Shown here in pieces: positions 7,038 through 16,167 of a stretch of DNA of 39,736 nucleotides. The notes below the pieces were generated by a model, which searched no databases, was not told where the DNA came from, and saw nothing but the letters and a program-made list of their open reading frames with translations. Made by a program: the position numbers and the translations under genes. The stretch spans positions 1 through 39,736 of the forward strand of contig JAOKFJ010000009.1 of NCBI GenBank assembly GCA_028247015.1, given 5' to 3'. Every line of letters begins with the position of its first letter. Position 1 is the first letter of the stretch. This DNA comes from Methylophilaceae bacterium (GTDB lineage: Bacteria > Pseudomonadota > Gammaproteobacteria > Burkholderiales > Methylophilaceae).

Positions 7038-10000
7038 ATGAAAATCATACAACAGCCTGATACTGAAAAAATCTTAAAAAAGATTCTTAACCAAAGAATT
7101 ATGTTCATGGATGGTGCCACGGGGACAATGATCCAACAACATCATTTAACTGAAAAAGATTATCGTGGGGGTGAACAAGGACGTTTTTTAGATTTTAGTG
7201 CGCCAGCTGGTGAACGGGAGATTTTTCTAAAAGGTAATAATGAGCTCCTTTCGCTTTCGCAACCTAGTATTGTTCAAAAAATTCATGAGGATTATTTAGC
7301 AGCCGGTGCAGATATTATTGAAACCAATACGTTTGGAGCAAATACTGTTGCTCAAGATGACTACTATATGCCTCACCTGGCTCATGAGATGAACATAGCA
7401 TCCGCTCAGCTGGCTAAAAAAGCTGTAGAAAAATATACCACCCCAGATAAGCCTCGCTTTGTGGCTGGTGCTATTGGTCCCACGCCAAAGACTGCTTCTA
7501 TATCCCCAGAGGTTAATGACCCTGGAGCAAGAAATATTAACTTTGATCAGCTAGTTAAATCCTACAAAGATCAAACTAAAGCCCTTATTGAAGGTGGAGT
7601 AGATATTATTCTGGTAGAAACAGTATTTGACACTCTTAACTGCAAGGCCGCACTATTTGCTGTAAATACAGTATTTGAGGAAGAATCCATACGCCTGCCT
7701 TTGATGATATCTGGAACGGTTACTGATGCCTCAGGAAGAATATTATCAGGTCAAACAGTAAGTGCGTTCTGGAATTCAATAAGGCATGCTAAGCCATTAA
7801 CAATTGGATTAAATTGTGCCTTGGGTGCAGCCTTAATGAGGCCTTACGCAGAAGAGCTATCTAAGATTGCTGATACTCATATATGTATCTATCCAAATGC
7901 GGGGTTACCCAATCCTATGTCAGATACGGGTTTTGATGAAGAGCCAAGCGATACATCTTCATTATTAAAAGAGTTTGCAGATAGTGGCTTTATCAATATT
8001 GCTGGGGGCTGTTGTGGTACAACTCCAGATCATATTAAAGCCATTGCTGATCAGTTACAGAATATTCCACCCAGAGTCCTTCCCGATCTGGAAACCTTTA
8101 CCAGACTTTCAGGCTTAGAGCCTTTATCTATTAAAGACGATACTCTTTTTATTAATGTAGGTGAGAGAACTAACGTCACGGGATCTAAAGCATTTGCAAA
8201 CCTAATTATTGACGAAAAATTTGAAGAAGCAGTATCAGTGGCAAGGCAACAAGTTGAAAATGGAGCTCAAGTTATAGATATTAATATGGATGAAGGCATG
8301 TTGGACTCCCTTCAAGCAATGCAACACTTCCTTAATCTAATTGCCTCTGAACCAGATATTGCTCGCATACCTATAATGATTGATTCATCAAAATGGGAAG
8401 TTATTGAAGCAGGTTTAAAGTGTGTGCAAGGTAAAGCAGTAGTCAACTCGATATCACTCAAGGAGGGCGAGGAAAGCTTTATTAAACAAGCTAAGCTTTG
8501 TCGTAACTATGGAGCGGCAGTAATAGTAATGGCATTTGATGAAAAAGGTCAGGCAGATACCTATGAGCGAAAAACAGAAATATGTAAACGTGCCTACGAT
8601 ACATTAGTTAAAAAATTAAGTTTTCCACCAGAAGATATTATATTTGATCCAAATATTTTTGCAGTCGCTACAGGAATTGAAGAACACAATAATTATGCTG
8701 TAGATTTTATTAATGCAACAAAATGGATTAAAGACAATCTTCCTTATGCCAAAATTTCGGGGGGAGTATCAAATGTTAGTTTCAGCTTCCGAGGAAATGA
8801 TTTAGCTAGGGAAGCTATTCATACAGTTTTCTTACATTACGCGATCAAAGCTGGATTAACTATGGGAATAGTAAACGCTGGGATGATCGGATTGTACGAC
8901 GACCTTGCTGATGATCTCAAAGAGGCAGTAGAAGACGTAATTCTCAACAGAAGGCCAGATGCTACAGAGAGAATGATTGATATTGCAGGGACCCTCAAGG
9001 GAAGCAAAAAAGAAGAATTAAAATTAAACTGGCGAGGTGATGACGAAAAGCCTGTCTCCATTGAGAAGAAAATTGAGTACGCTCTAGTTCATGGCGTTAC
9101 AGATTATATTGTAGAAGATACAGAAGAATCTCGACTAAAGATCATGAATAAAGAAGGTGGTCGTCCTATTAATGTTATTGAAGGTCCGTTAATGGATGGA
9201 ATGAATATAGTAGGAGATTTATTTGGTCAAGGTAAGATGTTCTTACCACAAGTAGTAAAGTCAGCAAGGGTAATGAAGCAGGCTGTTGCTCATCTTGTCC
9301 CTTTTATTGAGAAAGAAAAAGAAGCAGATGAAAAAAGAACTGGAATAAAAGCAAAACCTAAAGGGAAAATGTTAATAGCTACAGTAAAAGGTGACGTACA
9401 TGATATCGGGAAAAATATTGTTTCCGTAGTCTTACAGTGTAATAATTTTGAAGTAGTAAATATGGGAGTGATGGTGCCATGCGCTGAAATACTTGCCAAA
9501 GCTAAGGATGAAAACGTAGATATTATTGGTCTATCAGGACTAATTACTCCTTCACTTGAGGAGATGACAAACGTAGCCAGTGAAATGCAACGCGACCCTT
9601 ATTTCAATGAAAATAATATCCCTTTACTTATTGGCGGGGCAACTACGTCGAGAGCTCATACGGCAGTAAAAATTGCCGAGCATTACGATGGGCCTGTCAT
9701 TCATGTTTCGGATGCATCAAGATCAGTCTCTATTATGCAGTCGCTGATGGACCCAAAACAAAAGATCGAATACCTCATTAATTTATCTAAAGATTATGAA
9801 AATGTAAGAGAGCTTCATGCGAAGAAAAAAGGAGCAACGTATATCTCAATTAAGGATGCCAGGAAAAATAAATTGAGCTTAAGCTTCGAGCCAAAGAGAC
9901 CTAAATTTATTGGGCGGCGTGTATTTAACAATATCGATCTTCAGTTAATTAAAGAATATATCGATTGGACACCATTCTTCCAGACATGGGACCTGCATGG

Positions 10001-10811
10001 AAAGTATCCAAATATTTTAGGTGACAGCGTTGTTGGTAAAAGCGCTACCGAATTATTTGCTGAAGCGCAAAAAATGTTATCTAAAGTTATTAATGAAAAA
10101 AAATTAAAGGCTAACGGAGTTGTTGGATTTTATCCTGCGAATACTGTGAACGATGATGACATAGAGATTTATGCAGACGAAGAATCGACAAATCCTATTT
10201 TTACATACTACGGGTTGAGACAACAAACTCAGAAACCTAATATCAAGGGCCAACAAAAACCTAACTTATGTTTGGCAGATTTTATTGCCCCAAAGGGAAG
10301 TGGTATTAAAGATTATATTGGTCTTTTTGCTGTCACATCAGGTATTAATGTAGAGGCATATGAAAAAGTTTTTGAGAAAAATGAAGACGATTATAGTGGC
10401 ATTATGATTAAAGCTATAACAGATAGACTTGCTGAGGCCTTTGCTGAATATATGCATGACAGAGTAAGGCAGGATCTTTGGGGTTACCAGCCAGAAGATC
10501 TCAGTAAAGAGGATATGATTCATGAAAAATATCAAGGCATAAGACCTGCCCCAGGATATCCAGCCTGCCCAGAACACACAGTAAAGCAAGATATCTTTAC
10601 ACTACTAAAAACAAATGAAATTGGTATGCAGATAACAGATGGCATGTCTATGATGCCGGCATCCTCGGTCAGTGGTTTTTATTTTGCACATCCTGAAGCT
10701 AAATATTTTAGTGTAGACAAAATAGATAAAGACCAATTAGAGGATATGGTATCAAGAAGATCGGTTCCGACTGAGCAATTGAAAAAATGGCTAGCATCAA
10801 ATATTAGGTAA
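7038..10811 (+). CDS. metH: Cobalamin-dependent methionine synthase MetH
   Basis: A full-length 1257-residue methionine synthase transferring a methyl group from 5-methyltetrahydrofolate to homocysteine through cobalamin. Modules are in the usual order. The homocysteine domain (about 1-350) has zinc ligands Cys260 in GLNCALGA and Cys325/Cys326 in GGCCGT. The pterin domain follows (from about 360, [12 protein letters not shown]). The B12 domain has DVHDIGKN, with lower axial His788. The C-terminal AdoMet reactivation domain has [13 protein letters not shown] and [13 protein letters not shown]. There is no room for a cobalamin riboswitch in the 44-nt gap after ubiK. The enzyme implies a need for B12; no B12 synthesis gene is in the window. 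Confidence 0.97.
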   Translation: MKIIQQPDTEKILKKILNQRIMFMDGATGTMIQQHHLTEKDYRGGEQGRFLDFSAPAGEREIFLKGNNELLSLSQPSIVQKIHEDYLAAGADIIETNTFGANTVAQDDYYMPHLAHEMNIASAQLAKKAVEKYTTPDKPRFVAGAIGPTPKTASISPEVNDPGARNINFDQLVKSYKDQTKALIEGGVDIILVETVFDTLNCKAALFAVNTVFEEESIRLPLMISGTVTDASGRILSGQTVSAFWNSIRHAKPLTIGLNCALGAALMRPYAEELSKIADTHICIYPNAGLPNPMSDTGFDEEPSDTSSLLKEFADSGFINIAGGCCGTTPDHIKAIADQLQNIPPRVLPDLETFTRLSGLEPLSIKDDTLFINVGERTNVTGSKAFANLIIDEKFEEAVSVARQQVENGAQVIDINMDEGMLDSLQAMQHFLNLIASEPDIARIPIMIDSSKWEVIEAGLKCVQGKAVVNSISLKEGEESFIKQAKLCRNYGAAVIVMAFDEKGQADTYERKTEICKRAYDTLVKKLSFPPEDIIFDPNIFAVATGIEEHNNYAVDFINATKWIKDNLPYAKISGGVSNVSFSFRGNDLAREAIHTVFLHYAIKAGLTMGIVNAGMIGLYDDLADDLKEAVEDVILNRRPDATERMIDIAGTLKGSKKEELKLNWRGDDEKPVSIEKKIEYALVHGVTDYIVEDTEESRLKIMNKEGGRPINVIEGPLMDGMNIVGDLFGQGKMFLPQVVKSARVMKQAVAHLVPFIEKEKEADEKRTGIKAKPKGKMLIATVKGDVHDIGKNIVSVVLQCNNFEVVNMGVMVPCAEILAKAKDENVDIIGLSGLITPSLEEMTNVASEMQRDPYFNENNIPLLIGGATTSRAHTAVKIAEHYDGPVIHVSDASRSVSIMQSLMDPKQKIEYLINLSKDYENVRELHAKKKGATYISIKDARKNKLSLSFEPKRPKFIGRRVFNNIDLQLIKEYIDWTPFFQTWDLHGKYPNILGDSVVGKSATELFAEAQKMLSKVINEKKLKANGVVGFYPANTVNDDDIEIYADEESTNPIFTYYGLRQQTQKPNIKGQQKPNLCLADFIAPKGSGIKDYIGLFAVTSGINVEAYEKVFEKNEDDYSGIMIKAITDRLAEAFAEYMHDRVRQDLWGYQPEDLSKEDMIHEKYQGIRPAPGYPACPEHTVKQDIFTLLKTNEIGMQITDGMSMMPASSVSGFYFAHPEAKYFSVDKIDKDQLEDMVSRRSVPTEQLKKWLASNIR

Positions 10812-10813
10812 TC

Positions 10814-12160
10814 ATGCATATTCATATATTAGGTATATGTGGAACATTTATGGCGGGGATAGCCGCTCTAGCAAAGTCTCAAGGTCATAAAGTAACTGGC
10901 TGCGACCAAAATGTTTATCCCCCTATGTCTACACAACTTGAAGATTTAGGCATTTCTATTACAGAAGGATTTTCTGAAGAGCAAATAATAATAAATCCAG
11001 ATGTCTTTGTAATTGGTAATGTAATCTCACGTGGCAATCCATTGATGGAAAGTATTCTAGATAAGGGGCTTCCATATATATCTGGCCCCCAATGGCTATA
11101 TGAAAATATCTTATTCGATAAATGGGTAATAGCTGTAGCAGGAACTCATGGTAAAACAACAACGACTGCAATGCTTGCATGGATACTTGAGTTCTGTGGT
11201 TTTGCTCCAGGGTTTTTAATTGGCGGCATTCCAAATAACTTTGATGTTTCAGCCAGAATTCCAGTAGATAGTAAAATAAATACCCCATCATTTTTTGTTA
11301 TTGAGGCAGATGAATATGACACCGCTTTTTTTGATAAACGGTCGAAGTTTATTCATTACCATCCTAAAACCTTAGTACTAAATAATCTAGAATTTGATCA
11401 CGCAGATATTTTTAAGGATTTAACACATATAGAAACTCACTTTCATCATTTAGTTAGAACGATTCCTAGTCAGGGTCGTATTATTATTAACCACGAAAGT
11501 CCGTCTCTTAAAACTGTTATCGAAAGAGGTTGTTGGGCAGAAGTTGAGTATATTGGAGCTAATACAGAATGGGAGACTAAGGACCATGAAATATTCCACG
11601 ATGAAGTAAAACAAATACCACTTCAGTGGGACCTAATTGGACGGCATAACTATATGAATGCCTTAGCAGCAATTGCGGCAGCCAGACATATTGGAATTAC
11701 TCCTGAAAACTCAATTAAAGCATTAAGTCAATTCAAGAGCGTAAAGAAGCGTATGGAGAAAATCTATACTATTGATAAAATTGAATTATATGACGACTTT
11801 GCTCATCATCCGTCTGCCATTCAGACAACATTAGAGGGACTTCAAAAATCTATTAAAAATGGAAGAATTATTGCAATCATCGAACCTAGATCTAATACGA
11901 TGAAACTTGGTAATATGAAAACTCAACTTATCAAGAGTCTCAAAGCTGCAGATGCTATCTTTTGTTATGCACATAATTTATCTTGGGATGCGCATAAATT
12001 GTTTAAAAATGTTTCTAATACAGAGGTCCATGAAAATGTTAGCCATCTCGCGGAAAAAATTGCCCAATTTGTCCAAAGTGAAGATAAAATTATATTTATG
12101 AGCAATGGAAGCTTTTCTGGACTCCAGTCAAAGGTCGCAAAATTACTGAATCATGAATAA
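10814..12160 (+). CDS. mpl: UDP-MurNAc:L-Ala-gamma-D-Glu-meso-DAP ligase Mpl
   Basis: A 448-residue Mur-ligase-family enzyme that recycles the murein tripeptide by joining it to UDP-MurNAc. It has the Rossmann-like N-terminus IHILGICGTFMAGIAALA, which is Mpl-specific compared with MurC, an ATP-binding loop GTHGKTTTT at 110-118, the NNLEFDHADIF metal/substrate region, and DDFAHHPSAI near residue 330. The start is two bases after the metH stop and the end overlaps the TonB-like gene. With mltA in the same window, which releases anhydro-muropeptides, it points to active cell-wall turnover and recycling. Confidence 0.95.
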   Translation: MHIHILGICGTFMAGIAALAKSQGHKVTGCDQNVYPPMSTQLEDLGISITEGFSEEQIIINPDVFVIGNVISRGNPLMESILDKGLPYISGPQWLYENILFDKWVIAVAGTHGKTTTTAMLAWILEFCGFAPGFLIGGIPNNFDVSARIPVDSKINTPSFFVIEADEYDTAFFDKRSKFIHYHPKTLVLNNLEFDHADIFKDLTHIETHFHHLVRTIPSQGRIIINHESPSLKTVIERGCWAEVEYIGANTEWETKDHEIFHDEVKQIPLQWDLIGRHNYMNALAAIAAARHIGITPENSIKALSQFKSVKKRMEKIYTIDKIELYDDFAHHPSAIQTTLEGLQKSIKNGRIIAIIEPRSNTMKLGNMKTQLIKSLKAADAIFCYAHNLSWDAHKLFKNVSNTEVHENVSHLAEKIAQFVQSEDKIIFMSNGSFSGLQSKVAKLLNHE

Positions 12161-12941
12161 TTCCATGAGTAATTATTTTAATAATCTCTATTTACTTACG
12201 GCAATTCTAGTGTCAATGATTATTCATCTAATTTTATTAATAATAACTGATCTTACATTAAATCATCGTGTCTATTTATCACCTCCCTCAGATATAGAAA
12301 TTAGTTTTATAAATAAAATACCCAATAATAACCTAACTGAAAAATTAATAGCTAACCCAAAGAATTCAATCCAAGAAGAAAAAATTACAGCGCCTAAAGA
12401 AAAAAAACAGATAAAAAATAATGCTAAATCTGTGAAAGTTTCTCCTGTTATTAATAAAATAAAAAATAATGCTAAATCTGTGAAAGTAGTTCCATCTATT
12501 AAGAAAATTACTACAATTGATACCAATCAAATTCTCTCTAATATTAAACAATCAATTCCGATTGCTATTGAAGGTATTAATAAAAAAATTCGCAGTAAAA
12601 AAATTTCTAGCTCAACTGCAGATTATGAATATAGACTTTATTTTGAAGCATGGCGCCAAAAAGTTGAGAGAATTGGGGCACTCAATTATCCTGAAGCAGC
12701 AAAATCAGGTGTTTTTGGGGCCCTTCGTTTAACAGTTTCTTTATCACAGACGGGTAATATTGAAGATATTATTATTAATAAAAGTTCTGGTAATCCTGCA
12801 TTAGATAAAGCAGCTATTTCGATAGTTAAGATGGGAGAACCATATGCAAAGTTCTCTAATAGAATGAGAAATGAAGTTGATTTAATCCGAATTACAAGAA
12901 CTTGGAAATTTACCGAAGGAAATAAATTTTCTTCCCAATAA
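12153..12941 (+). CDS. TonB-like energy transducer
   Basis: A 262-residue periplasm-spanning protein. An N-terminal membrane anchor (about 14-34) is followed by a Lys/Asn/Ile-rich linker (about 60-150) and a C-terminal TonB domain (about 175-258) with YPEAAKSGVFGALRLTVSLS and INKSSGNPALDKAAI. The linker is not the Pro-rich type of classical TonB and carries a tandem 16-residue repeat. ExbB, ExbD and a TonB-dependent receptor are absent here. The gene overlaps the end of mpl by eight bases. It could energise a receptor elsewhere, or belong to the TonB-like proteins with envelope roles. Confidence 0.85.
   Translation: MNNSMSNYFNNLYLLTAILVSMIIHLILLIITDLTLNHRVYLSPPSDIEISFINKIPNNNLTEKLIANPKNSIQEEKITAPKEKKQIKNNAKSVKVSPVINKIKNNAKSVKVVPSIKKITTIDTNQILSNIKQSIPIAIEGINKKIRSKKISSSTADYEYRLYFEAWRQKVERIGALNYPEAAKSGVFGALRLTVSLSQTGNIEDIIINKSSGNPALDKAAISIVKMGEPYAKFSNRMRNEVDLIRITRTWKFTEGNKFSSQ
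12411..12487 (+). repeat. 48-bp-period direct repeat in the TonB-like linker
   Basis: A 29-base identical block occurs at 12411-12439 and again at 12459-12487, exactly 48 bases later. The period of 16 codons keeps the frame, giving two copies of KNNAKSVKV followed by diverged spacers. It is an in-frame duplication that lengthens the periplasmic linker. Confidence 0.9.
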
Positions 12942-12945
12942 CAAT

Positions 12946-13254
12946 ATGACACACTTTAAATATCATATTTTCTTCTGCCTTAATCAACGTGAAAATGGGG
13001 AGCAATGCTGCTCTGATTTTAATGCTGATGCTATTTACATATATATGAAGAAGAAGGTTAAAGGATTAGGGCTTAATGGTCCTGGTAAAATACGAGTTAA
13101 TCGAGGTGGATGCTTTGATCGCTGTCATGAAGGTCCCTTATTAGTAATTTATCCAGAAGCCATATGGTATAGATACATTGATGAATCAGATATTGATGAA
13201 ATTATTGACAAGCACCTCATTAACGGAGAGGTTGTTAAACGGCTAGTTGCTTAA
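12946..13254 (+). CDS. Thioredoxin-like [2Fe-2S] ferredoxin
   Basis: A 102-residue protein of the thioredoxin-fold 2Fe-2S ferredoxin family (Shethna-type, related to the NuoE C-terminal domain). Candidate cluster ligands are Cys11 in HIFFCLNQR, Cys21/Cys22, and Cys56 and Cys60 in GGCFDRCHEGP. The segment GPLLVIYPEAIWY is typical of the family. Its redox partner is not known. It begins five bases after the TonB-like gene. Its last 12 bases overlap, tail to tail, the HIT gene on the other strand. Confidence 0.9.
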   Translation: MTHFKYHIFFCLNQRENGEQCCSDFNADAIYIYMKKKVKGLGLNGPGKIRVNRGGCFDRCHEGPLLVIYPEAIWYRYIDESDIDEIIDKHLINGEVVKRLVA

Positions 13255-13665
13255 TTTTTTCTGGACAAGTGTTATTAGAGTTAAAATTTCTGATTCTGAA
13301 AGTTCTTTTTTTTTAGTTCGCTTAGAATTCGACCATATGCTCTCTGGAAAATGATTATCATGTTTATATCTAGGTATTATATGCCAGTGCAAGTGAGGAG
13401 TAATATTTCCAAGAGTAGCTAAATTAATTTTATCAGGAATTAGATTTTCCCTAAGAACACTTTCAACCACAAATATAATTTCCATAAGCTCATGTCGTTT
13501 TGAATTACTTAAGTCAGTCATTTCTTTAATATGAGGAATTGACTCCACCCTGCAATAACCTGGGTAGGAATGGTCGTTAATCAAAACTACTCTAAAATCT
13601 GAATTGCTCCACATTGTTGGGTATTTTGACGGAAGGCATAATACACAGTCCTTCTCTTTTGTCAT
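13243..13665 (-). CDS. HIT family protein
   Basis: A 140-residue histidine-triad nucleotide hydrolase or transferase. The motif PHLHWHIIPRY gives His91, His93 and His95, the last being the usual nucleophile. Two N-terminal Cys (CVLC, residues 7 and 10) with the later histidines may form the zinc site seen in some HIT proteins. A GTG at 13683 would add six residues. I chose ATG 13665 because the sequence GGGAGGAG, which also encodes the end of the upstream hydrolase gene, is a perfectly placed ribosome site for it. The two genes are therefore translationally linked. Confidence 0.88.
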   Translation of the reverse strand: MTKEKDCVLCLPSKYPTMWSNSDFRVVLINDHSYPGYCRVESIPHIKEMTDLSNSKRHELMEIIFVVESVLRENLIPDKINLATLGNITPHLHWHIIPRYKHDNHFPESIWSNSKRTKKKELSESEILTLITLVQKKLSN

Positions 13666-13670
13666 TGAGC

Positions 13671-14624
13671 TTACTCCTCCCACTCCATTTTAGGATAAAT
13701 CATATTAATATTACGCCCATTCTGAATATCAAATAATTCCCAATTTGAAGATTCTTCTTTCGCTATATTATCAATTGCCATTTGAAGATCTAACCCTTCG
13801 TCAATTGCAGCTCTAATATCATCTCTCAAAGTAACTAGATAGCGCCTTATGTTATTCCAAGCTATATTTGGCTTTAGTGTAGGTGTCCCATGACCTGGAA
13901 TTAATAAATTAAATTTAACCTGGCTCATAGAATCAATTGCGTTGATAAATCCATGTATATCTCCATCAACTACTGGGGTTCTTTCAGCAAATAATAAGTC
14001 TCCTGTCCATAAAGTTGAGGTCTTATAATCTTCAATCGTAATATCAGTATCGGTATGGGCAGTTGGATAAGCTGTTATTTTTAACAATCTATCACCTAAA
14101 TCTATCTCAAGGGGCTGAGTTACTTTGACTAATAAATTAGGAGGAATTTGAATACTTTTTTCATAAGGAATATTTAAATATTTTAAATTTAATCCTTTAT
14201 AAAACTCTTCTCTCAATTTCATAGCTTTAGTTAAATTCTCATGGCCAATAAACTTTGCCCCTTCTTCTTTAAAAGCTATGTTTCCATATATATGATCAAG
14301 ATGGACATGGGTATTAATTACATACTTAACAGGAAGGCTGGTTCTTTTTTTTATTTCAGAAAGTAGAGCATATCCCATAGACGCCGAACCACCGGTATCA
14401 ATTACAGCTACACTCTTTTGACCTATTATAAAACCAATGTTACATATATCACCTTGATATCCATCATCTACATCAAGATGCTTTCCCTGATGAACAAAAA
14501 TTCCAGTTGCTACCTCTTTCATTGATAAGGTTTCTTGTTTCATTGATAAGGTTTCGTGAGAGAAAACACTCGTTGAAGTCATACTAAGTATACAAATAGT
14601 CCACAAAAAAATTATTTTTTTCAT
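13671..14624 (-). CDS. Exported metallo-beta-lactamase-fold hydrolase, quinoprotein relay type
   Basis: A 317-residue secreted MBL-fold protein. The signal peptide (about 1-23, ending SVFSHE) is followed by the fold with VIDTGGSASMG, metal motif THVHLDHIYGN (HxHxDH), a further His in PTAHTDTD, an Asp in WTGDLLF and a His in IPGHGTP, so the two-zinc site looks complete. It resembles the SoxH-related group that occurs with PQQ dehydrogenases (quinoprotein relay system zinc metallohydrolases). The substrate is unknown. It is divergent from a b561-radical SAM-PQQ dehydrogenase set, in agreement with that role. A seven-residue duplication (ETLSMKQ, ETLSMKE) lies just after the signal peptide. Confidence 0.85.
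   Translation of the reverse strand: MKKIIFLWTICILSMTSTSVFSHETLSMKQETLSMKEVATGIFVHQGKHLDVDDGYQGDICNIGFIIGQKSVAVIDTGGSASMGYALLSEIKKRTSLPVKYVINTHVHLDHIYGNIAFKEEGAKFIGHENLTKAMKLREEFYKGLNLKYLNIPYEKSIQIPPNLLVKVTQPLEIDLGDRLLKITAYPTAHTDTDITIEDYKTSTLWTGDLLFAERTPVVDGDIHGFINAIDSMSQVKFNLLIPGHGTPTLKPNIAWNNIRRYLVTLRDDIRAAIDEGLDLQMAIDNIAKEESSNWELFDIQNGRNINMIYPKMEWEE
14517..14558 (-). repeat. 21-bp tandem duplication after the signal peptide
   Basis: Two adjacent 21-base units (14517-14537 and 14538-14558) differ at one base. They add seven residues in frame at the start of the mature MBL-fold protein, a recent slippage-type duplication. Confidence 0.9.
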
Positions 14625-14691
14625 CTTTCTTTTTTCTCATTAGGGCATTAAACTTACTTTCATATTATCATCAAAATAAAATTTAAACTTA

Positions 14692-15318
14692 ATGGCACAA
14701 ACTAAAAAAAATTTCTCTTACCTTAATAAGCCTACAAGCTATTCAAAAGTAGCAATAATATTACATTGGCTCATTGGGATAAGTATTATTTTTATGTTTA
14801 TATTAGGCTGGTTTATGCAAGAGCTTCCTAAAGAAGCAGCTAAATCTTCGACCTATGATTTATTTAATCTAGGTATTTATACATGGGAGCTAGCTAAAGA
14901 AACTTCACCAAGATCATTTTATTTCAACTTGCATAAATCAATTGGCGTTACATTATTTGCTTTAATTATTTTTAGAGTTTTTTGGAGATTTACACACAAG
15001 CCACCTGCATTATTATCATCAATGAAGTCATGGGAAAAGAAATTGGCGACTATTGCACATCATGGACTATATCTTTTAATGATATTAACTCCATTGGCCG
15101 GCATAATTATGTCAGTTGCAAGTAAATATGGAATTAAATGGTTTGGAATTGAATTAATTCCTGGACTAGATATTCCTTCAGTACGAGAACTTTTTTATGA
15201 GTTTCACGAAATATTTGGATTATTAATTTTATTTATTCTAGTATTTCATATTGTGGGTGCACTTAAACATACTTTTGTAGATAAAGACGGGACTCTCCGA
15301 AGAATGTGGTTTAAATAG
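14692..15318 (+). CDS. Cytochrome b561 family protein
   Basis: A 208-residue di-heme b-type cytochrome of the bacterial b561 (CybB) family with four membrane helices (about 18-40, 82-98, 121-141, 171-190). Candidate heme ligands are His25 (ILHWL), His81 (NLHKS), His172 (FHEIFG) and His186 (VFHIVG). Such proteins carry electrons between quinol and periplasmic donors or acceptors. It is the first plus-strand gene opposite the quinoprotein-relay hydrolase and two genes before a PQQ dehydrogenase. It is therefore a plausible electron acceptor linking that enzyme to the quinone pool. The 67-base divergent gap must hold promoters for both directions. Confidence 0.88.
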   Translation: MAQTKKNFSYLNKPTSYSKVAIILHWLIGISIIFMFILGWFMQELPKEAAKSSTYDLFNLGIYTWELAKETSPRSFYFNLHKSIGVTLFALIIFRVFWRFTHKPPALLSSMKSWEKKLATIAHHGLYLLMILTPLAGIIMSVASKYGIKWFGIELIPGLDIPSVRELFYEFHEIFGLLILFILVFHIVGALKHTFVDKDGTLRRMWFK

Positions 15319-15327
15319 ACCAAGAAC

Positions 15328-16167
15328 GTGCCTACCAAACTCTCAGCCGTTAATCATGACCGTAGAATATTTAAAAGTAAATATATTTATCCTGTTGTCT
15401 CAAGAAGAGCTGATGGATTATCGATTGGTGTCAATTTAAATACAAATAATGCATGTAACTGGCAATGTATTTATTGTGAGGTTCCTAATTTAAAAAGAGG
15501 CAAGCCCGAACCAATTGACCTAACTCTTCTTAAAGAAGAGTTAATCTATTGGCTCAACCAAGTTATTAATAAAGATTTTTTAGATAAACATACTGAGCCA
15601 GGGACCCTTTTAAGGGATATCGCCTTTTCAGGCAATGGAGAACCTACAGCAGCCAAAGAGTTTGGTGCAGCTGTCAAAATTGTAATGGAACAGATTCATA
15701 GTTTTCAATTAGAAAGTAAGGTTACTATACGTCTTATTACAAATGGTAGTTATTTAGATCATTCGTCAACTCAAAAAGCATGGGGCCAATTAGAAAATCT
15801 TAATCGAGAGATATGGTTTAAGATAGATGCAATTGATTCTATTGAATCCAAAAGAATCAACCAAATAAATATATCGAAAAAAAGTGTACTAAGTAATCTT
15901 AAATCTTCAATTAAAATCTCGCCTACTATTATCCAGACCTGCGTATTAAAAATAAATAATGAGTTACCATCAATGCAAGCAATCAATCATTACATTGAAT
16001 TTTTAAAGCCATTTGAGAATAGCTTAAAAGCCATTCATTTATATAGTCTTGCTAGGCCCACAGAACAACAGACTTCTAATTTTATTGAAAGATTATCCTA
16101 TGATGAATTACAATCAGTTGCGGAGAATATTAAACAACTAAACATACCTGTCTTATCTTTTATATGA
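15328..16167 (+). CDS. Radical SAM protein, COG0731-like
   Basis: A 279-residue radical SAM enzyme with cluster motif CNWQCIYC (Cys43, Cys47, Cys50) and SAM-binding FSGNGEPT. The overall form resembles the COG0731 group (Fe-S oxidoreductases related to wyosine synthetase), whose bacterial members have no settled function. It is not PqqE: it lacks the C-terminal SPASM cysteines. The start is GTG at 15328; a stop in the same frame 12 bases upstream (the b561 stop) and the absence of an ATG before the cluster motif force this choice. Its stop overlaps the PQQ dehydrogenase start (ATGA). Confidence 0.85.
   Translation: MPTKLSAVNHDRRIFKSKYIYPVVSRRADGLSIGVNLNTNNACNWQCIYCEVPNLKRGKPEPIDLTLLKEELIYWLNQVINKDFLDKHTEPGTLLRDIAFSGNGEPTAAKEFGAAVKIVMEQIHSFQLESKVTIRLITNGSYLDHSSTQKAWGQLENLNREIWFKIDAIDSIESKRINQINISKKSVLSNLKSSIKISPTIIQTCVLKINNELPSMQAINHYIEFLKPFENSLKAIHLYSLARPTEQQTSNFIERLSYDELQSVAENIKQLNIPVLSFI

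Noticed and set aside
12411-12487. CRISPR-like repeat
   Set aside because: Only two copies, in frame within a coding region; it is a protein linker repeat.
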